From Peptostreptococcaceae bacterium (GTDB lineage Bacteria > Bacillota_A > Clostridia > Peptostreptococcales > Acidaminobacteraceae), in assembly GCA_013619035.1 (NCBI GenBank), contig JABXKX010000422.1:1-9365 (forward strand): a DNA stretch of 9,365 nucleotides, read 5' to 3'. Positions within the stretch are counted from its first letter, which is position 1; each line of letters opens with the position of its first letter. The translations under genes were made by a program, and so were the position numbers. Below are positions 1-5,673 of this stretch, one piece after another. A model generated the notes under the pieces. It had not been told where the DNA came from. It made no database searches and saw only the letters and a program-made list of their open reading frames with translations.

Positions 1-1
1 A

Positions 2-184
2 AAACATACTGATAAGAGTGTTTTTGAAGTCAAAGTATCACAGGAATTAAATAAGATACTTTGCAAAAAAATAGATAAAAACACCACTTATTTGGATCAT
101 ATGATGAGTTTGTTAGAAGTAGAAGTTCAGATTGAAGTATTGGATCAATTAACAGGTCATAATTTTCAAACCAGTGGTAAGTAA
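2..184 (+). CDS. 3' end of an unrecognised gene (partial)
   Basis: An open frame runs in from the left edge and gives 60 codons before a TAA at 182-184. The fragment is hydrophilic and mixed in charge, with no membrane segment, no cysteine cluster and no motif I recognise; it ends LTGHNFQTSGK. The other plus frames are broken by early stops, so this is the only frame that could be the tail of an upstream gene. It lies about 50 bases before the rplU promoter, so it belongs to a separate upstream transcription unit. Cell-shape, septum-site or RNase genes often precede rplU in Firmicutes, but nothing visible here supports any of them. The coding call itself is only moderately secure because the fragment is short. 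Confidence 0.45.
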   Translation, partial: KHTDKSVFEVKVSQELNKILCKKIDKNTTYLDHMMSLLEVEVQIEVLDQLTGHNFQTSGK

Positions 185-235
185 AAAGTTGTTTATGAGT
201 TCTGAAAAAGAATTCAACAAATATATAAAAAGACC

Positions 236-264
236 TTGTAATTATATTCGATTGGGTTTATAAT
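236..264 (+). promoter_or_regulatory. Sigma-A-type promoter of the rplU unit
   Basis: A -35 box TTGTAA at 236-241 is followed after exactly 17 bases by a consensus -10 box TATAAT at 259-264. Transcription should start near 271, which is where the structured rplU leader begins. Box quality, spacing and the matching leader start all agree, so this is the best promoter in the window. Confidence 0.75.
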
Positions 265-270
265 AACTAG

Positions 271-375
271 GTGCGATATGTGTCGCAAGGCAATTTATTG
301 TCAGTTACCGCTCGGATCAGGTTTTAAAACGTAAGTTACCTGCTAAGGCGAGTCTTATTATGAGGAGGTGTAAAG
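271..375 (+). promoter_or_regulatory. L21-type ribosomal protein leader of rplU
   Basis: The 105-base untranslated leader is rich in paired segments: TGCGA 272-276 with TCGCA 283-287; GGCAAT 289-294 with ATTGTC 297-302; and a larger domain with CTCG 311-314 pairing CGAG 349-352 around an inner CAGGT 318-322 with ACCTG 338-342. The closing strand sits just before the ribosome binding site GAGGAGGTG (362-370). Position, size and overall form fit the L21 leader family found upstream of rplU in Firmicutes, which is proposed to bind a ribosomal protein made by the operon and repress it. The pairings are read directly; the family name is recognition from memory, and the ligand is inference. Confidence 0.7.
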
Positions 376-687
376 ATGTACGCAATTATTGAAACAGGTG
401 GAAAGCAATACAGAGTTCAAGAGGGAGACGTTTTATTCATTGAGAAGTTAAACGTTGAAGCTGGAGACGCTGTAGATTTTGATAAAGTGTTAGCTGTATC
501 TAACGGAGAAGAGTTAACAATTGGTTCTCCTATTGTTGAAGGTGCGAAAGTTTCTGCTACAGTTGAAAAGAATGGTAAAGGTAAGAAGGTTATCATTTAC
601 AAGTACAAAGCTAAGAAAGACTATAGAAAGAAGCAAGGTCACCGTCAACCATACACTAAAGTTGTTATCAACAAGATCAACGCTTAG
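376..687 (+). CDS. rplU: 50S ribosomal protein L21
   Basis: At 103 residues this is full family length. It opens with the L21 signature [14 protein letters not shown] (1-14) and ends with the basic stretch [17 protein letters not shown], which is typical of the 23S rRNA-binding C-terminal part. L21 binds 23S rRNA early in large-subunit assembly. The start is preceded by a near-perfect ribosome binding site, GAGGAGGTG, six bases upstream. It is the first gene of the rplU-prp-rpmA unit, a conserved Firmicutes arrangement, and its stop lies eight bases before prp. Expression is probably controlled by the structured leader at 271-375. Nothing is truncated or unusual. Confidence 0.97.
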   Translation: MYAIIETGGKQYRVQEGDVLFIEKLNVEAGDAVDFDKVLAVSNGEELTIGSPIVEGAKVSATVEKNGKGKKVIIYKYKAKKDYRKKQGHRQPYTKVVINKINA

Positions 688-695
688 GTGTTAAG

Positions 696-1046
696 ATGAC
701 CAAAGTTACAGTTACCTATAAACATGATAGCCTTGTATCAATCGAAGCAAGCGGACATGCTAATTTTGCCGATCACGGTGAAGACATAGTATGTGCAGCA
801 ATCTCAGTTTTGATGCAAACTGCTGTAAACAGTCTAGAGACTGTTGCTGGATTACAATTCTTTATTGTTGAAACCGATGAAACAAGCGGTTATATGTATA
901 TTGAATTACCGGCAGATTTAGAGGAAACAAAATCTGTAAAAGCAGATATTGTTTTAAATACTGTGTTAACAGGATTACAAGGGATTGCTAAGGCATACCC
1001 AAAATATATGAGACTCTTAAAAAAGGGAGGTGCAAACATACAATGA
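696..1046 (+). CDS. prp: Ribosomal-processing cysteine protease Prp (YsxB family)
   Basis: Prp is a small cysteine protease that removes the N-terminal extension of ribosomal protein L27 in Firmicutes and relatives. The 116-residue product has the family's catalytic pattern: His21 in GHA, then Asp30 and Cys33 in the EDIVCAAIS segment. These match the His/Cys pair shown to be catalytic in the Staphylococcus aureus enzyme. The gene sits between rplU and rpmA, its usual place, and its substrate L27 is encoded immediately downstream with the extension intact. The ribosome binding site AGGTG overlaps the rplU stop. The last bases (ATGA, 1043-1046) overlap the rpmA start, so protease and substrate are translationally coupled. 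Confidence 0.94.
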   Translation: MTKVTVTYKHDSLVSIEASGHANFADHGEDIVCAAISVLMQTAVNSLETVAGLQFFIVETDETSGYMYIELPADLEETKSVKADIVLNTVLTGLQGIAKAYPKYMRLLKKGGANIQ

Positions 1047-1324
1047 TGAATTTTAATTTACAATTTTTCGCGAGTAAAAAGGGAGTAGGTTCTTCTAAGA
1101 ACGGTAGAGATTCTGCTGCTAAGAGACTTGGCGTAAAGAGAGCTGATGGACAATTCGTTACAGGTGGAAGTATTTTAATGAGACAAAGAGGTACAAAACT
1201 TCACCCAGGTAATAATGTTGGGATTGGTGGAGATGATACGTTGTTTGCTTTAATTGACGGTGTTGTTAAATTCGAAAGAAAAGACAAGAAAAGAAAGCAA
1301 GTAAGCGTATACGCTGCTGAATAA
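1043..1324 (+). CDS. rpmA: 50S ribosomal protein L27 with cleavable N-terminal extension
   Basis: The 93-residue product begins MMNFNLQFF and then ASKKG, matching the Firmicutes L27 extension whose cleavage by Prp between Phe9 and Ala10 exposes the mature N terminus. That N terminus reaches the peptidyl-transferase centre. The rest is classic L27: [11 protein letters not shown], a [16 protein letters not shown] segment, and [23 protein letters not shown]. Two tandem ATG codons (1043 and 1046) could start the protein. The ribosome binding site AAGGGAGGTG at 1023-1032 lies 10 bases before the first, which I prefer; the choice only changes the discarded leader. The first ATG overlaps the prp stop. 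A terminator follows about 30 bases downstream. Confidence 0.96.
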   Translation: MMNFNLQFFASKKGVGSSKNGRDSAAKRLGVKRADGQFVTGGSILMRQRGTKLHPGNNVGIGGDDTLFALIDGVVKFERKDKKRKQVSVYAAE

Positions 1325-1353
1325 TCTTACCATTTAAGTACGAGTTTAAGTTT

Positions 1354-1380
1354 AAGCCCATCTTTTAGATGGGCTTTATT
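1354..1380 (+). terminator. Intrinsic terminator after rpmA
   Basis: AAGCCCATCT (1354-1363) pairs perfectly with AGATGGGCTT (1367-1376) around a three-base loop, and is followed by a T-rich but interrupted tail (TATTATT). It closes the rplU-prp-rpmA unit. An ATG inside its descending strand (1369) is the first start of the reading frame that continues into obgE; it should not be taken as the gene start. Confidence 0.8.
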
Positions 1381-1381
1381 A

Positions 1382-1410
1382 TTGCAATAATTGGTATCTT
1401 GTATCATATT
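1382..1410 (+). promoter_or_regulatory. Possible promoter of obgE-yhbY
   Basis: TTGCAA at 1382-1387 and CATATT at 1405-1410 are separated by 17 bases, directly after the rpmA terminator and 28 bases before the obgE start. The -35 box is good and the -10 box is weak (4 of 6). A promoter is expected here if the terminator is efficient; otherwise obgE would depend on read-through. Confidence 0.4.
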
Positions 1411-1437
1411 CGGGTACAAGGTCAAAGAGGTGGTATT

Positions 1438-2718
1438 ATGTTTGTTGATAAAGCCGAGATTTTTATTAAATCTGGTAAGGGTGGAGACGGTCGTGTTTCC
1501 TTTAGACGTGAAAAGTATGTACCTGATGGTGGACCTGATGGTGGAGACGGTGGAAAAGGTGGAAGCATCTATGCACTAGTTGACTCAAGTATGAGAACAC
1601 TGATGGACTTTAGGTACAAAAGAAAGTATGCTGCAGAACCAGGTGAAAACGGTGGTAAGAAAAACCGTTTTGGTAAAGATGCAGAAGACTGGATTATTAA
1701 AGTTCCTGCTGGAACAATTATTAGAGATAAAGAAACAGGAAAAGTATTAGCTGACTTAACTGAAATTGGCCAAAAGCAATTGCTTGCTGGTGGCGGTAAA
1801 GGTGGTAAAGGTAATACACACTTTAAAAATTCTATACGACAAGCACCAACATTTGCTCAACAAGGTAGAGTAGGTCAAGAATTTACAATAATACTTGAAC
1901 TTAAAATGCTGGCAGATGTAGGCTTAGTTGGTTATCCTAATGTAGGAAAATCTACACTTTTATCAGTTTTAACAAAAGCTAGTCCGAAAATCGCAAACTA
2001 TCATTTTACCACTTTAAAACCTAATTTAGGTGTTGTAGAAGTTGTAAGAGGAAAAAGTTTTGTTTTAGCAGATATTCCGGGACTGATTGAGGGTGCTAGT
2101 GAAGGTGTTGGTTTAGGACATGATTTCTTACGTCATGTTGAAAGAACAAAGATGCTAGTGCATGTAGTGGATGTATCAGGTGTAGAAGGTAGAAATCCTA
2201 TCGAAGATTTTGATAACATCAACAAAGAATTACATCAGTATGATGAGAGATTGTCTAATAAGGTACAAGTGATTGCAGCTAATAAGACAGATATCATTTA
2301 CGATGAAGAAGTTTTTAATGACTTCGTAAAAGAAATGGAATCAAGAGGACATAAGGTATTCCCTATCTCAGCAGCAACACAACAAGGTGTGACTGAGATG
2401 ATGCAATACGTAACACATGCACTTGATGATATTGAAGAAGTTGTATTGGTTGATATTGATGATGCTCATGCGATCTACGGAGTAGAATCAGATAAGAATC
2501 AAGAGATTGAATACCATGTGAAGGATGATGTTTATACGGTAAGCGGTATCCCGATTGAACGTTTGGTTTACTCAACTGACTTTACAGATGTTGAATCTTT
2601 AAGAAGATTCCAAAGCGTGTTAACGAAGATTGGTGTATTTGAAGAATTAAGAGAAATGGGCATTGAAGACGGAGATACAGTTAAGATCTTCGATTTTGAA
2701 TTTGACTATTATGAATAG
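1438..2718 (+). CDS. obgE: Obg family GTPase (CgtA/ObgE)
   Basis: Obg is an essential GTPase that binds 50S precursors and links ribosome assembly to growth and stress state. From this start the product is 426 residues, the usual length with the C-terminal OCT domain. The glycine-rich Obg domain spans about 1-158 (MFVDKAEIFIKSGKGGDG). The G domain follows, with G1 GYPNVGKS (165-172), switch region HFTTLKPNLG, G3 DIPG (212-215), G4 NKTD (282-285) and G5 SAA (311-313). The OCT domain covers about 346-426. The frame is open back to an ATG at 1369, but those extra 23 residues are not part of the family and begin inside a terminator stem. The ATG at 1438 has AAAGAGGTGG upstream and matches the conserved family N terminus. 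Confidence 0.96.
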   Translation: MFVDKAEIFIKSGKGGDGRVSFRREKYVPDGGPDGGDGGKGGSIYALVDSSMRTLMDFRYKRKYAAEPGENGGKKNRFGKDAEDWIIKVPAGTIIRDKETGKVLADLTEIGQKQLLAGGGKGGKGNTHFKNSIRQAPTFAQQGRVGQEFTIILELKMLADVGLVGYPNVGKSTLLSVLTKASPKIANYHFTTLKPNLGVVEVVRGKSFVLADIPGLIEGASEGVGLGHDFLRHVERTKMLVHVVDVSGVEGRNPIEDFDNINKELHQYDERLSNKVQVIAANKTDIIYDEEVFNDFVKEMESRGHKVFPISAATQQGVTEMMQYVTHALDDIEEVVLVDIDDAHAIYGVESDKNQEIEYHVKDDVYTVSGIPIERLVYSTDFTDVESLRRFQSVLTKIGVFEELREMGIEDGDTVKIFDFEFDYYE

Positions 2719-2726
2719 GAGATAAC

Positions 2727-3020
2727 ATGTTATCTAACAAACAAAGAAAATATTTAAGAGCTTTAGCCAATGGTATCAAACCAATGATACAAATGGGTAA
2801 AGAAGGTAATAAAGAAACATTTATTAGACAATTAGACATGATGTTAGACTCACATGAACTTGTAAAAGTGAATGTATTAGAAACATCACCAATGTCAGCT
2901 CATGAAGCAGCTAATTACTTTGTAGAAAGATTAGAAGCAAATTATGTTCAAGATATTGGTAGAAAATTTGTACTATATAGAGAAGCAAAAGAAGATCCGC
3001 AAATAGTGTTACCAAAATAA
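2727..3020 (+). CDS. yhbY: YhbY-type CRM-domain RNA-binding protein
   Basis: This 97-residue protein is a single CRM domain, a fold that binds 50S precursor particles and probably 23S rRNA during assembly. The N-terminal NKQRKYLRALANGIKPMIQ, the GxxG loop GKEG (24-27), the strand HELVKVNVL (43-51) and the C-terminal QDIGRKFVLYR (75-85) are all typical. It starts eight bases after the obgE stop, and its ribosome binding site AGGAG overlaps that stop codon, so the two are cotranscribed and probably coupled. Pairing with the Obg GTPase points to a shared role in large-subunit biogenesis. A strong terminator follows at once. Confidence 0.93.
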   Translation: MLSNKQRKYLRALANGIKPMIQMGKEGNKETFIRQLDMMLDSHELVKVNVLETSPMSAHEAANYFVERLEANYVQDIGRKFVLYREAKEDPQIVLPK

Positions 3021-3058
3021 ATAATTTCATCACTTCGGTGATGAGATTATTAGTTTTT
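3021..3058 (+). terminator. Intrinsic terminator after yhbY, UUCG tetraloop
   Basis: ATAATTTCATCAC (3021-3033) pairs with GTGATGAGATTAT (3038-3050) over 13 bases with one G-U pair. The loop is UUCG closed by C-G, an exceptionally stable tetraloop. TTTTT follows at 3054-3058. It begins right after the yhbY stop and ends the obgE-yhbY unit. Confidence 0.92.
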
Positions 3059-3069
3059 GCGATTCTTTA

Positions 3070-3078
3070 TGATATAAT
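3070..3078 (+). promoter_or_regulatory. Extended -10 promoter of nadD
   Basis: A consensus -10 box TATAAT (3073-3078) carries a TG one base upstream (3070-3071), making a TGnTATAAT extended -10 element. The position of a -35 box 17 bases upstream (3050-3055, TTAGTT) is poor and overlaps the tail of the yhbY terminator, so recognition probably rests on the extended -10. Transcription should start near 3085, about 30 bases before nadD. Confidence 0.7.
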
Positions 3079-3114
3079 AGAGTAACTTAGTATAAATTGA
3101 AATAGGAGGCACAC

Positions 3115-3729
3115 ATGAAAATAGGTTTGATGGGCGGTACTTTTGATCCCATTCATAATGGACATCTTGTTTTAGCAGAGCAGGTTAGAACACGCTTTCA
3201 AATGGATAAAATTATTTTCATTCCGACAGGCAACCCCCCACATAAAGACTCAACGGCATCAAAAGAGCATCGTTATGAGATGACTCAATTGGCGATTGAA
3301 GACAATGAATTCTTTGAACTCTCTCGTATAGAGTTAGATCAAGATAATAAAACATATACAATTGATACGGTTTTGAGACTTCGTGAAATGTACGGTGAAG
3401 AAACTGAAGTTTATTTCATTACGGGTGCGGATATGATAATTGATTTGCCTACATGGAAAAATTTCTCGGAGTTGGTTCATTTGTGCAAATTTATTGGCTC
3501 GACTAGACCGGGTGTTGAAGATAAAGAACTTTCTGATCAAATCAATGCCCTAGTAAAGGACTATAAAGCTGATATTACAATTACTCAAGTACCGGCACTT
3601 GCAATATCATCTACTGATATTCGTAGAAGAATTAAGTATAACTTGAGTATCAGATATTTGTTACCAAAAAGTGCTGAAGACTATATTTATGAACATAAAT
3701 TATATATTGATGAGCGTAAGGTTTTGTAA
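3115..3729 (+). CDS. nadD: Nicotinate-nucleotide adenylyltransferase
   Basis: NadD joins nicotinate mononucleotide and ATP to give deamido-NAD, a central step of NAD synthesis in the cytoplasm. The 204-residue product has the nucleotidyltransferase signature GGTFDPIHNGHL (7-18), containing the HxGH motif, then PPHK (41-44), the substrate-side segment YTIDT (81-85), GAD (104-106), and the C-terminal ISSTDIR (164-170), which is the family's SSTxIR motif. Length is normal. The ribosome binding site AGGAGG (3104-3109) lies five bases before the ATG. The stop codon is immediately followed by the yqeK ATG with no intervening base, so the two genes are tightly coupled. Confidence 0.96.
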   Translation: MKIGLMGGTFDPIHNGHLVLAEQVRTRFQMDKIIFIPTGNPPHKDSTASKEHRYEMTQLAIEDNEFFELSRIELDQDNKTYTIDTVLRLREMYGEETEVYFITGADMIIDLPTWKNFSELVHLCKFIGSTRPGVEDKELSDQINALVKDYKADITITQVPALAISSTDIRRRIKYNLSIRYLLPKSAEDYIYEHKLYIDERKVL

Positions 3730-4284
3730 ATGAATGATTTAAAAACGACAGTGAGAAATCATTTGAAACCATCGAGATACAATCATACTTTAGGTGTTTG
3801 TAAACTCGCGGTACATCTTGCAAAATTATATGAAGTTAATGAGAAAGATGCTGAAATAGCATCTTTACTTCATGATTACTGTAAATATGAGAGTGATGAA
3901 GCAATCTTAGAAACATATAGGCGTACGAATAAACCTATTTGTGATGTCATTAAGAATCATCCAAACTTAGGACATGGTTATATGTCTGCTATTATTGCAA
4001 AAGAGCAATTTGGTGTAAGTGACGATATATTTCATGCGATTATGAATCATACGTTTGGAAGACCACATATGTCGATGTTAGAAAAAATTATTTATTTATC
4101 GGATGCTCTTGAAGAAGGGCGCTCTTACGAAGGTATTGAAATATTACGTGAATTAGTCCAAAAAGATATTAACAAAGCTTTAATTATGGCTTGTCAAAAT
4201 ACCTTGATATTTGAACTTAAAAGAGGTAACATGATACACGTACAAACGATTTTAATGCTAAACGCTCTAGTGGCGGAAAGATAA
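3730..4284 (+). CDS. yqeK: YqeK-family HD-domain Ap4A hydrolase
   Basis: YqeK proteins are metal-dependent HD-domain phosphohydrolases; studied members cleave diadenosine tetraphosphate symmetrically to two ADP. The 184-residue product shows the pattern in order: RYNH (His19), LLHD (His48-Asp49), NLGHGYMSA (79-87, His82), NHTFGRP (His107) and LEKIIYLSDALEEGR with Asp125. Family members usually read LADYIEP where this has LSDALEE, a mild divergence beside the metal-binding Asp. It starts directly after the nadD stop, with only a weak AAGG upstream, so translation probably depends on ribosomes finishing nadD. In most relatives rsfS comes next; here a broken antiporter gene lies between them. 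Confidence 0.92.
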   Translation: MNDLKTTVRNHLKPSRYNHTLGVCKLAVHLAKLYEVNEKDAEIASLLHDYCKYESDEAILETYRRTNKPICDVIKNHPNLGHGYMSAIIAKEQFGVSDDIFHAIMNHTFGRPHMSMLEKIIYLSDALEEGRSYEGIEILRELVQKDINKALIMACQNTLIFELKRGNMIHVQTILMLNALVAER

Positions 4285-5040
4285 ATGGACAGATTAGTAT
4301 ATATACTATTGCATTAGGCTAGTGTTAATTATTTAAAGTGATGATTGGTAATGCTGTTGAATCAATTGTTTGTATTATTGGATTGAAAGCATCATTAGGA
4401 GTTATTGCACTTAGAAATCCAATTAAAAGGAAATTATTTGCTAAAAAAAGTTCGATTATGATTGCATCATTGCTTACATTTACAGCATTTGCATGGGATT
4501 TACTTTTACCCATATGGAAGCATTGATTGTACTTTTATTCATAGTATTGTTTTTATACTATAATATTTAGGGTAGTAAAGAATCGAAAGAGGAATTTACC
4601 TTTGATAAAAGTACATTAACAAAAGCAATTATTACTAAAAATATCATTTTATTTGTAGCAGGTGCTGGGGTATTGTAATTGGTACATCATTACCAGAGTT
4701 GACAACAATGTTGTCTTCTATCAAAAAGAAAAATCAAGACATTGGTCTTGGAAATATAAGTGGTGCCAACATTTTAAATGTAGCACTTATATTAACATCA
4801 TCTTCTTTAATATCTAAAGAAGGACTACCGATTCAACTGTACGATTTTAATTTCTTAGGAAAAGCATTTACTAATTATCCTAATACACTTAAAATCGATG
4901 TGCCGTTTGTGCTACTATTGATGTTAATATTCGCAGTACCAACTCTTATAAAAGGTGAAACAAAAAAATGGCAAGGATTTGCCATGTTGGCAACATACGT
5001 TATATACCTTGTAGTACGTGTTGGTACAGGTATATCATAA
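4285..5040 (+). pseudogene. Decayed cation/Ca2+ exchanger (CaCA family antiporter)
   Basis: Fragments of one membrane antiporter are spread over all three plus frames. From 4285 the frame reads MDRLVYILL and, allowing single-base losses near 4310 and 4320, continues as ALGLVLI, which resembles the start of YrbG-type exchangers. About 50-60 residues, including the first GTS-P-E motif, are then missing. Reading resumes near 4338 with IGNAV, the damaged tail of the first alpha repeat, and runs to a TGA at 4524. A shift near 4516 opens the next frame, which is stopped by TAG at 4568 and TAA at 4676. A further shift near 4670-4675 leads to the intact second repeat: GTSLPELTTM, then GNISGANILNVALIL and three hydrophobic segments, ending at 5040. 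The last 113 codons (from 4699) remain open, but a whole transporter cannot be made. Confidence 0.88.
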
Positions 5041-5049
5041 GGAGGAAAC

Positions 5050-5403
5050 ATGGATAACAAAGCATTAAGTTTAGAGGTATTTAAGACTCTAGATGATAAT
5101 AAGGGACATAATATTAAAGTATTAGATGTAAAAGAATTAACATCTATTGCAGATTATTTTATAATTGCAACGGGTACATCGACTAGACATGCGACATCAT
5201 TGGCTGAGTCAGTTGAAGATGAATTAAGCAAGATTGGCTTTGACACTGCTCATAAAGAGGGTTACAGAACTGGTGAATGGATCTTATTAGATTACATTGA
5301 TGTAATCGTTCATGTCTTTACAGAAGAGACAAGAGACTTCTATAAGTTAGAAAAAATGTGGAAAGATGCAAAAATACTTGACATAAGTGTTGACACTTTC
5401 TAA
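5050..5403 (+). CDS. rsfS: Ribosomal silencing factor RsfS
   Basis: RsfS (DUF143 family, homologous to YbeB/Iojap) binds protein L14 on the 50S subunit and blocks subunit joining, lowering translation when nutrients are scarce. The 117-residue product has the family hallmarks: DYFIIATGTSTRH (35-47), KEGYRTGEWILLDYIDVIVHVF (within 69-90) and FYKLEKMW (97-104). Length is normal. The ribosome binding site AAGGAGG (5039-5045) straddles the stop codon of the antiporter remnant, and the start follows it by four bases. It is the last gene of the nadD unit. Its final codons contain the -35 box of the downstream leuS promoter. Confidence 0.96.
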   Translation: MDNKALSLEVFKTLDDNKGHNIKVLDVKELTSIADYFIIATGTSTRHATSLAESVEDELSKIGFDTAHKEGYRTGEWILLDYIDVIVHVFTEETRDFYKLEKMWKDAKILDISVDTF

Positions 5404-5418
5404 TTAACAGTTTAAACT
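5390..5418 (+). promoter_or_regulatory. Promoter of the leuS T-box transcript
   Basis: A perfect -35 box TTGACA (5390-5395), inside the last codons of rsfS, is followed after 17 bases by TAAACT (5413-5418). Transcription would begin near 5425, just before the base of T-box stem I. A second candidate -10, TATAAT at 5431-5436, has no fitting -35 and would start the RNA inside stem I, so I prefer the first. Confidence 0.6.
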
Positions 5419-5424
5419 AGTTAA

Positions 5425-5627
5425 AAATAATATAATTCCTTAAGGAGTAGTAAAAATCATTTTTTCAGAGAATTGGTGGCTGGTGTGAACCAATATAGAT
5501 TTTGAACTTGCCTTAGTTAAAAGGAAATGGTTGGTTACCGTTATAGAACTTAGAGAGGACATTTGTCAAATAGGGTGGTACCGCGGAGTTATTCGTCCCT
5601 AATGATTAAATGTCCGTTTTTGTTTTT
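5425..5627 (+). promoter_or_regulatory. T-box riboswitch, leucine-specific, upstream of leuS
   Basis: T-box leaders bind uncharged tRNA and allow transcription of the downstream gene only when the amino acid is short. The T-box core AGGGTGGTACCGCG is at 5572-5585, with TGGTACC as the bulge that pairs with the tRNA acceptor end and AGGG (5572-5575) pairing CCCT (5597-5600) to close the antiterminator. Stem I is visible: TTCCTT 5436-5441 with AAGGAA 5521-5526, AAAATC 5453-5458 with GATTTT 5498-5503, and ATTGG 5472-5476 with CCAAT 5490-5494. The AGTAGTA of the specifier-loop motif is at 5446-5452. Opposite it, GAACTTGCC places CTT (5507-5509) as specifier codon, which is leucine and agrees with the leuS gene downstream. 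Confidence 0.93.
5557..5627 (+). terminator. T-box-controlled transcription terminator
   Basis: GGACATTT (5557-5564) pairs with AAATGTCC (5608-5615), extended inward by GTCA with TGAT past one bulged T, and is followed by GTTTTTGTTTTT. The ascending strand lies upstream of the T-box core, so the stem encloses the antiterminator instead of sharing its 3' strand as in the textbook arrangement. I see no complement to TCGTCCCT downstream that could form the usual terminator. Confidence 0.72.
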
Positions 5628-5673
5628 GTAAACAAGTCAAAGAAGGACTTTTGATAAATAATAGGAGGTTTAA

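Noticed and set aside
197..215. Hairpin GAGTTCT/AGAATTC as a terminator for the partial upstream gene
   Set aside because: The stem is only seven pairs with one G-U, and no T tract follows on the plus strand, so it does not meet the form of an intrinsic terminator.
4338..4526. 62-codon frame read as an independent small membrane protein
   Set aside because: Its sequence aligns with the expected tail of the first alpha repeat and the next segments of the antiporter, and continues in the next frame after a one-base shift, so it is a pseudogene fragment.
4699..5040. 113-codon frame read as an intact short transporter
   Set aside because: It starts inside the second alpha-repeat motif (GTSLPELTTM begins before the ATG) and has no ribosome binding site. 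Homology extends upstream of its first codon.
5407..5423. Near-palindrome around AGTTTAAACT after rsfS as a terminator
   Set aside because: The arms leave no loop for an RNA hairpin and no T tract follows. The segment is better explained as containing the -10 box of the leuS promoter.
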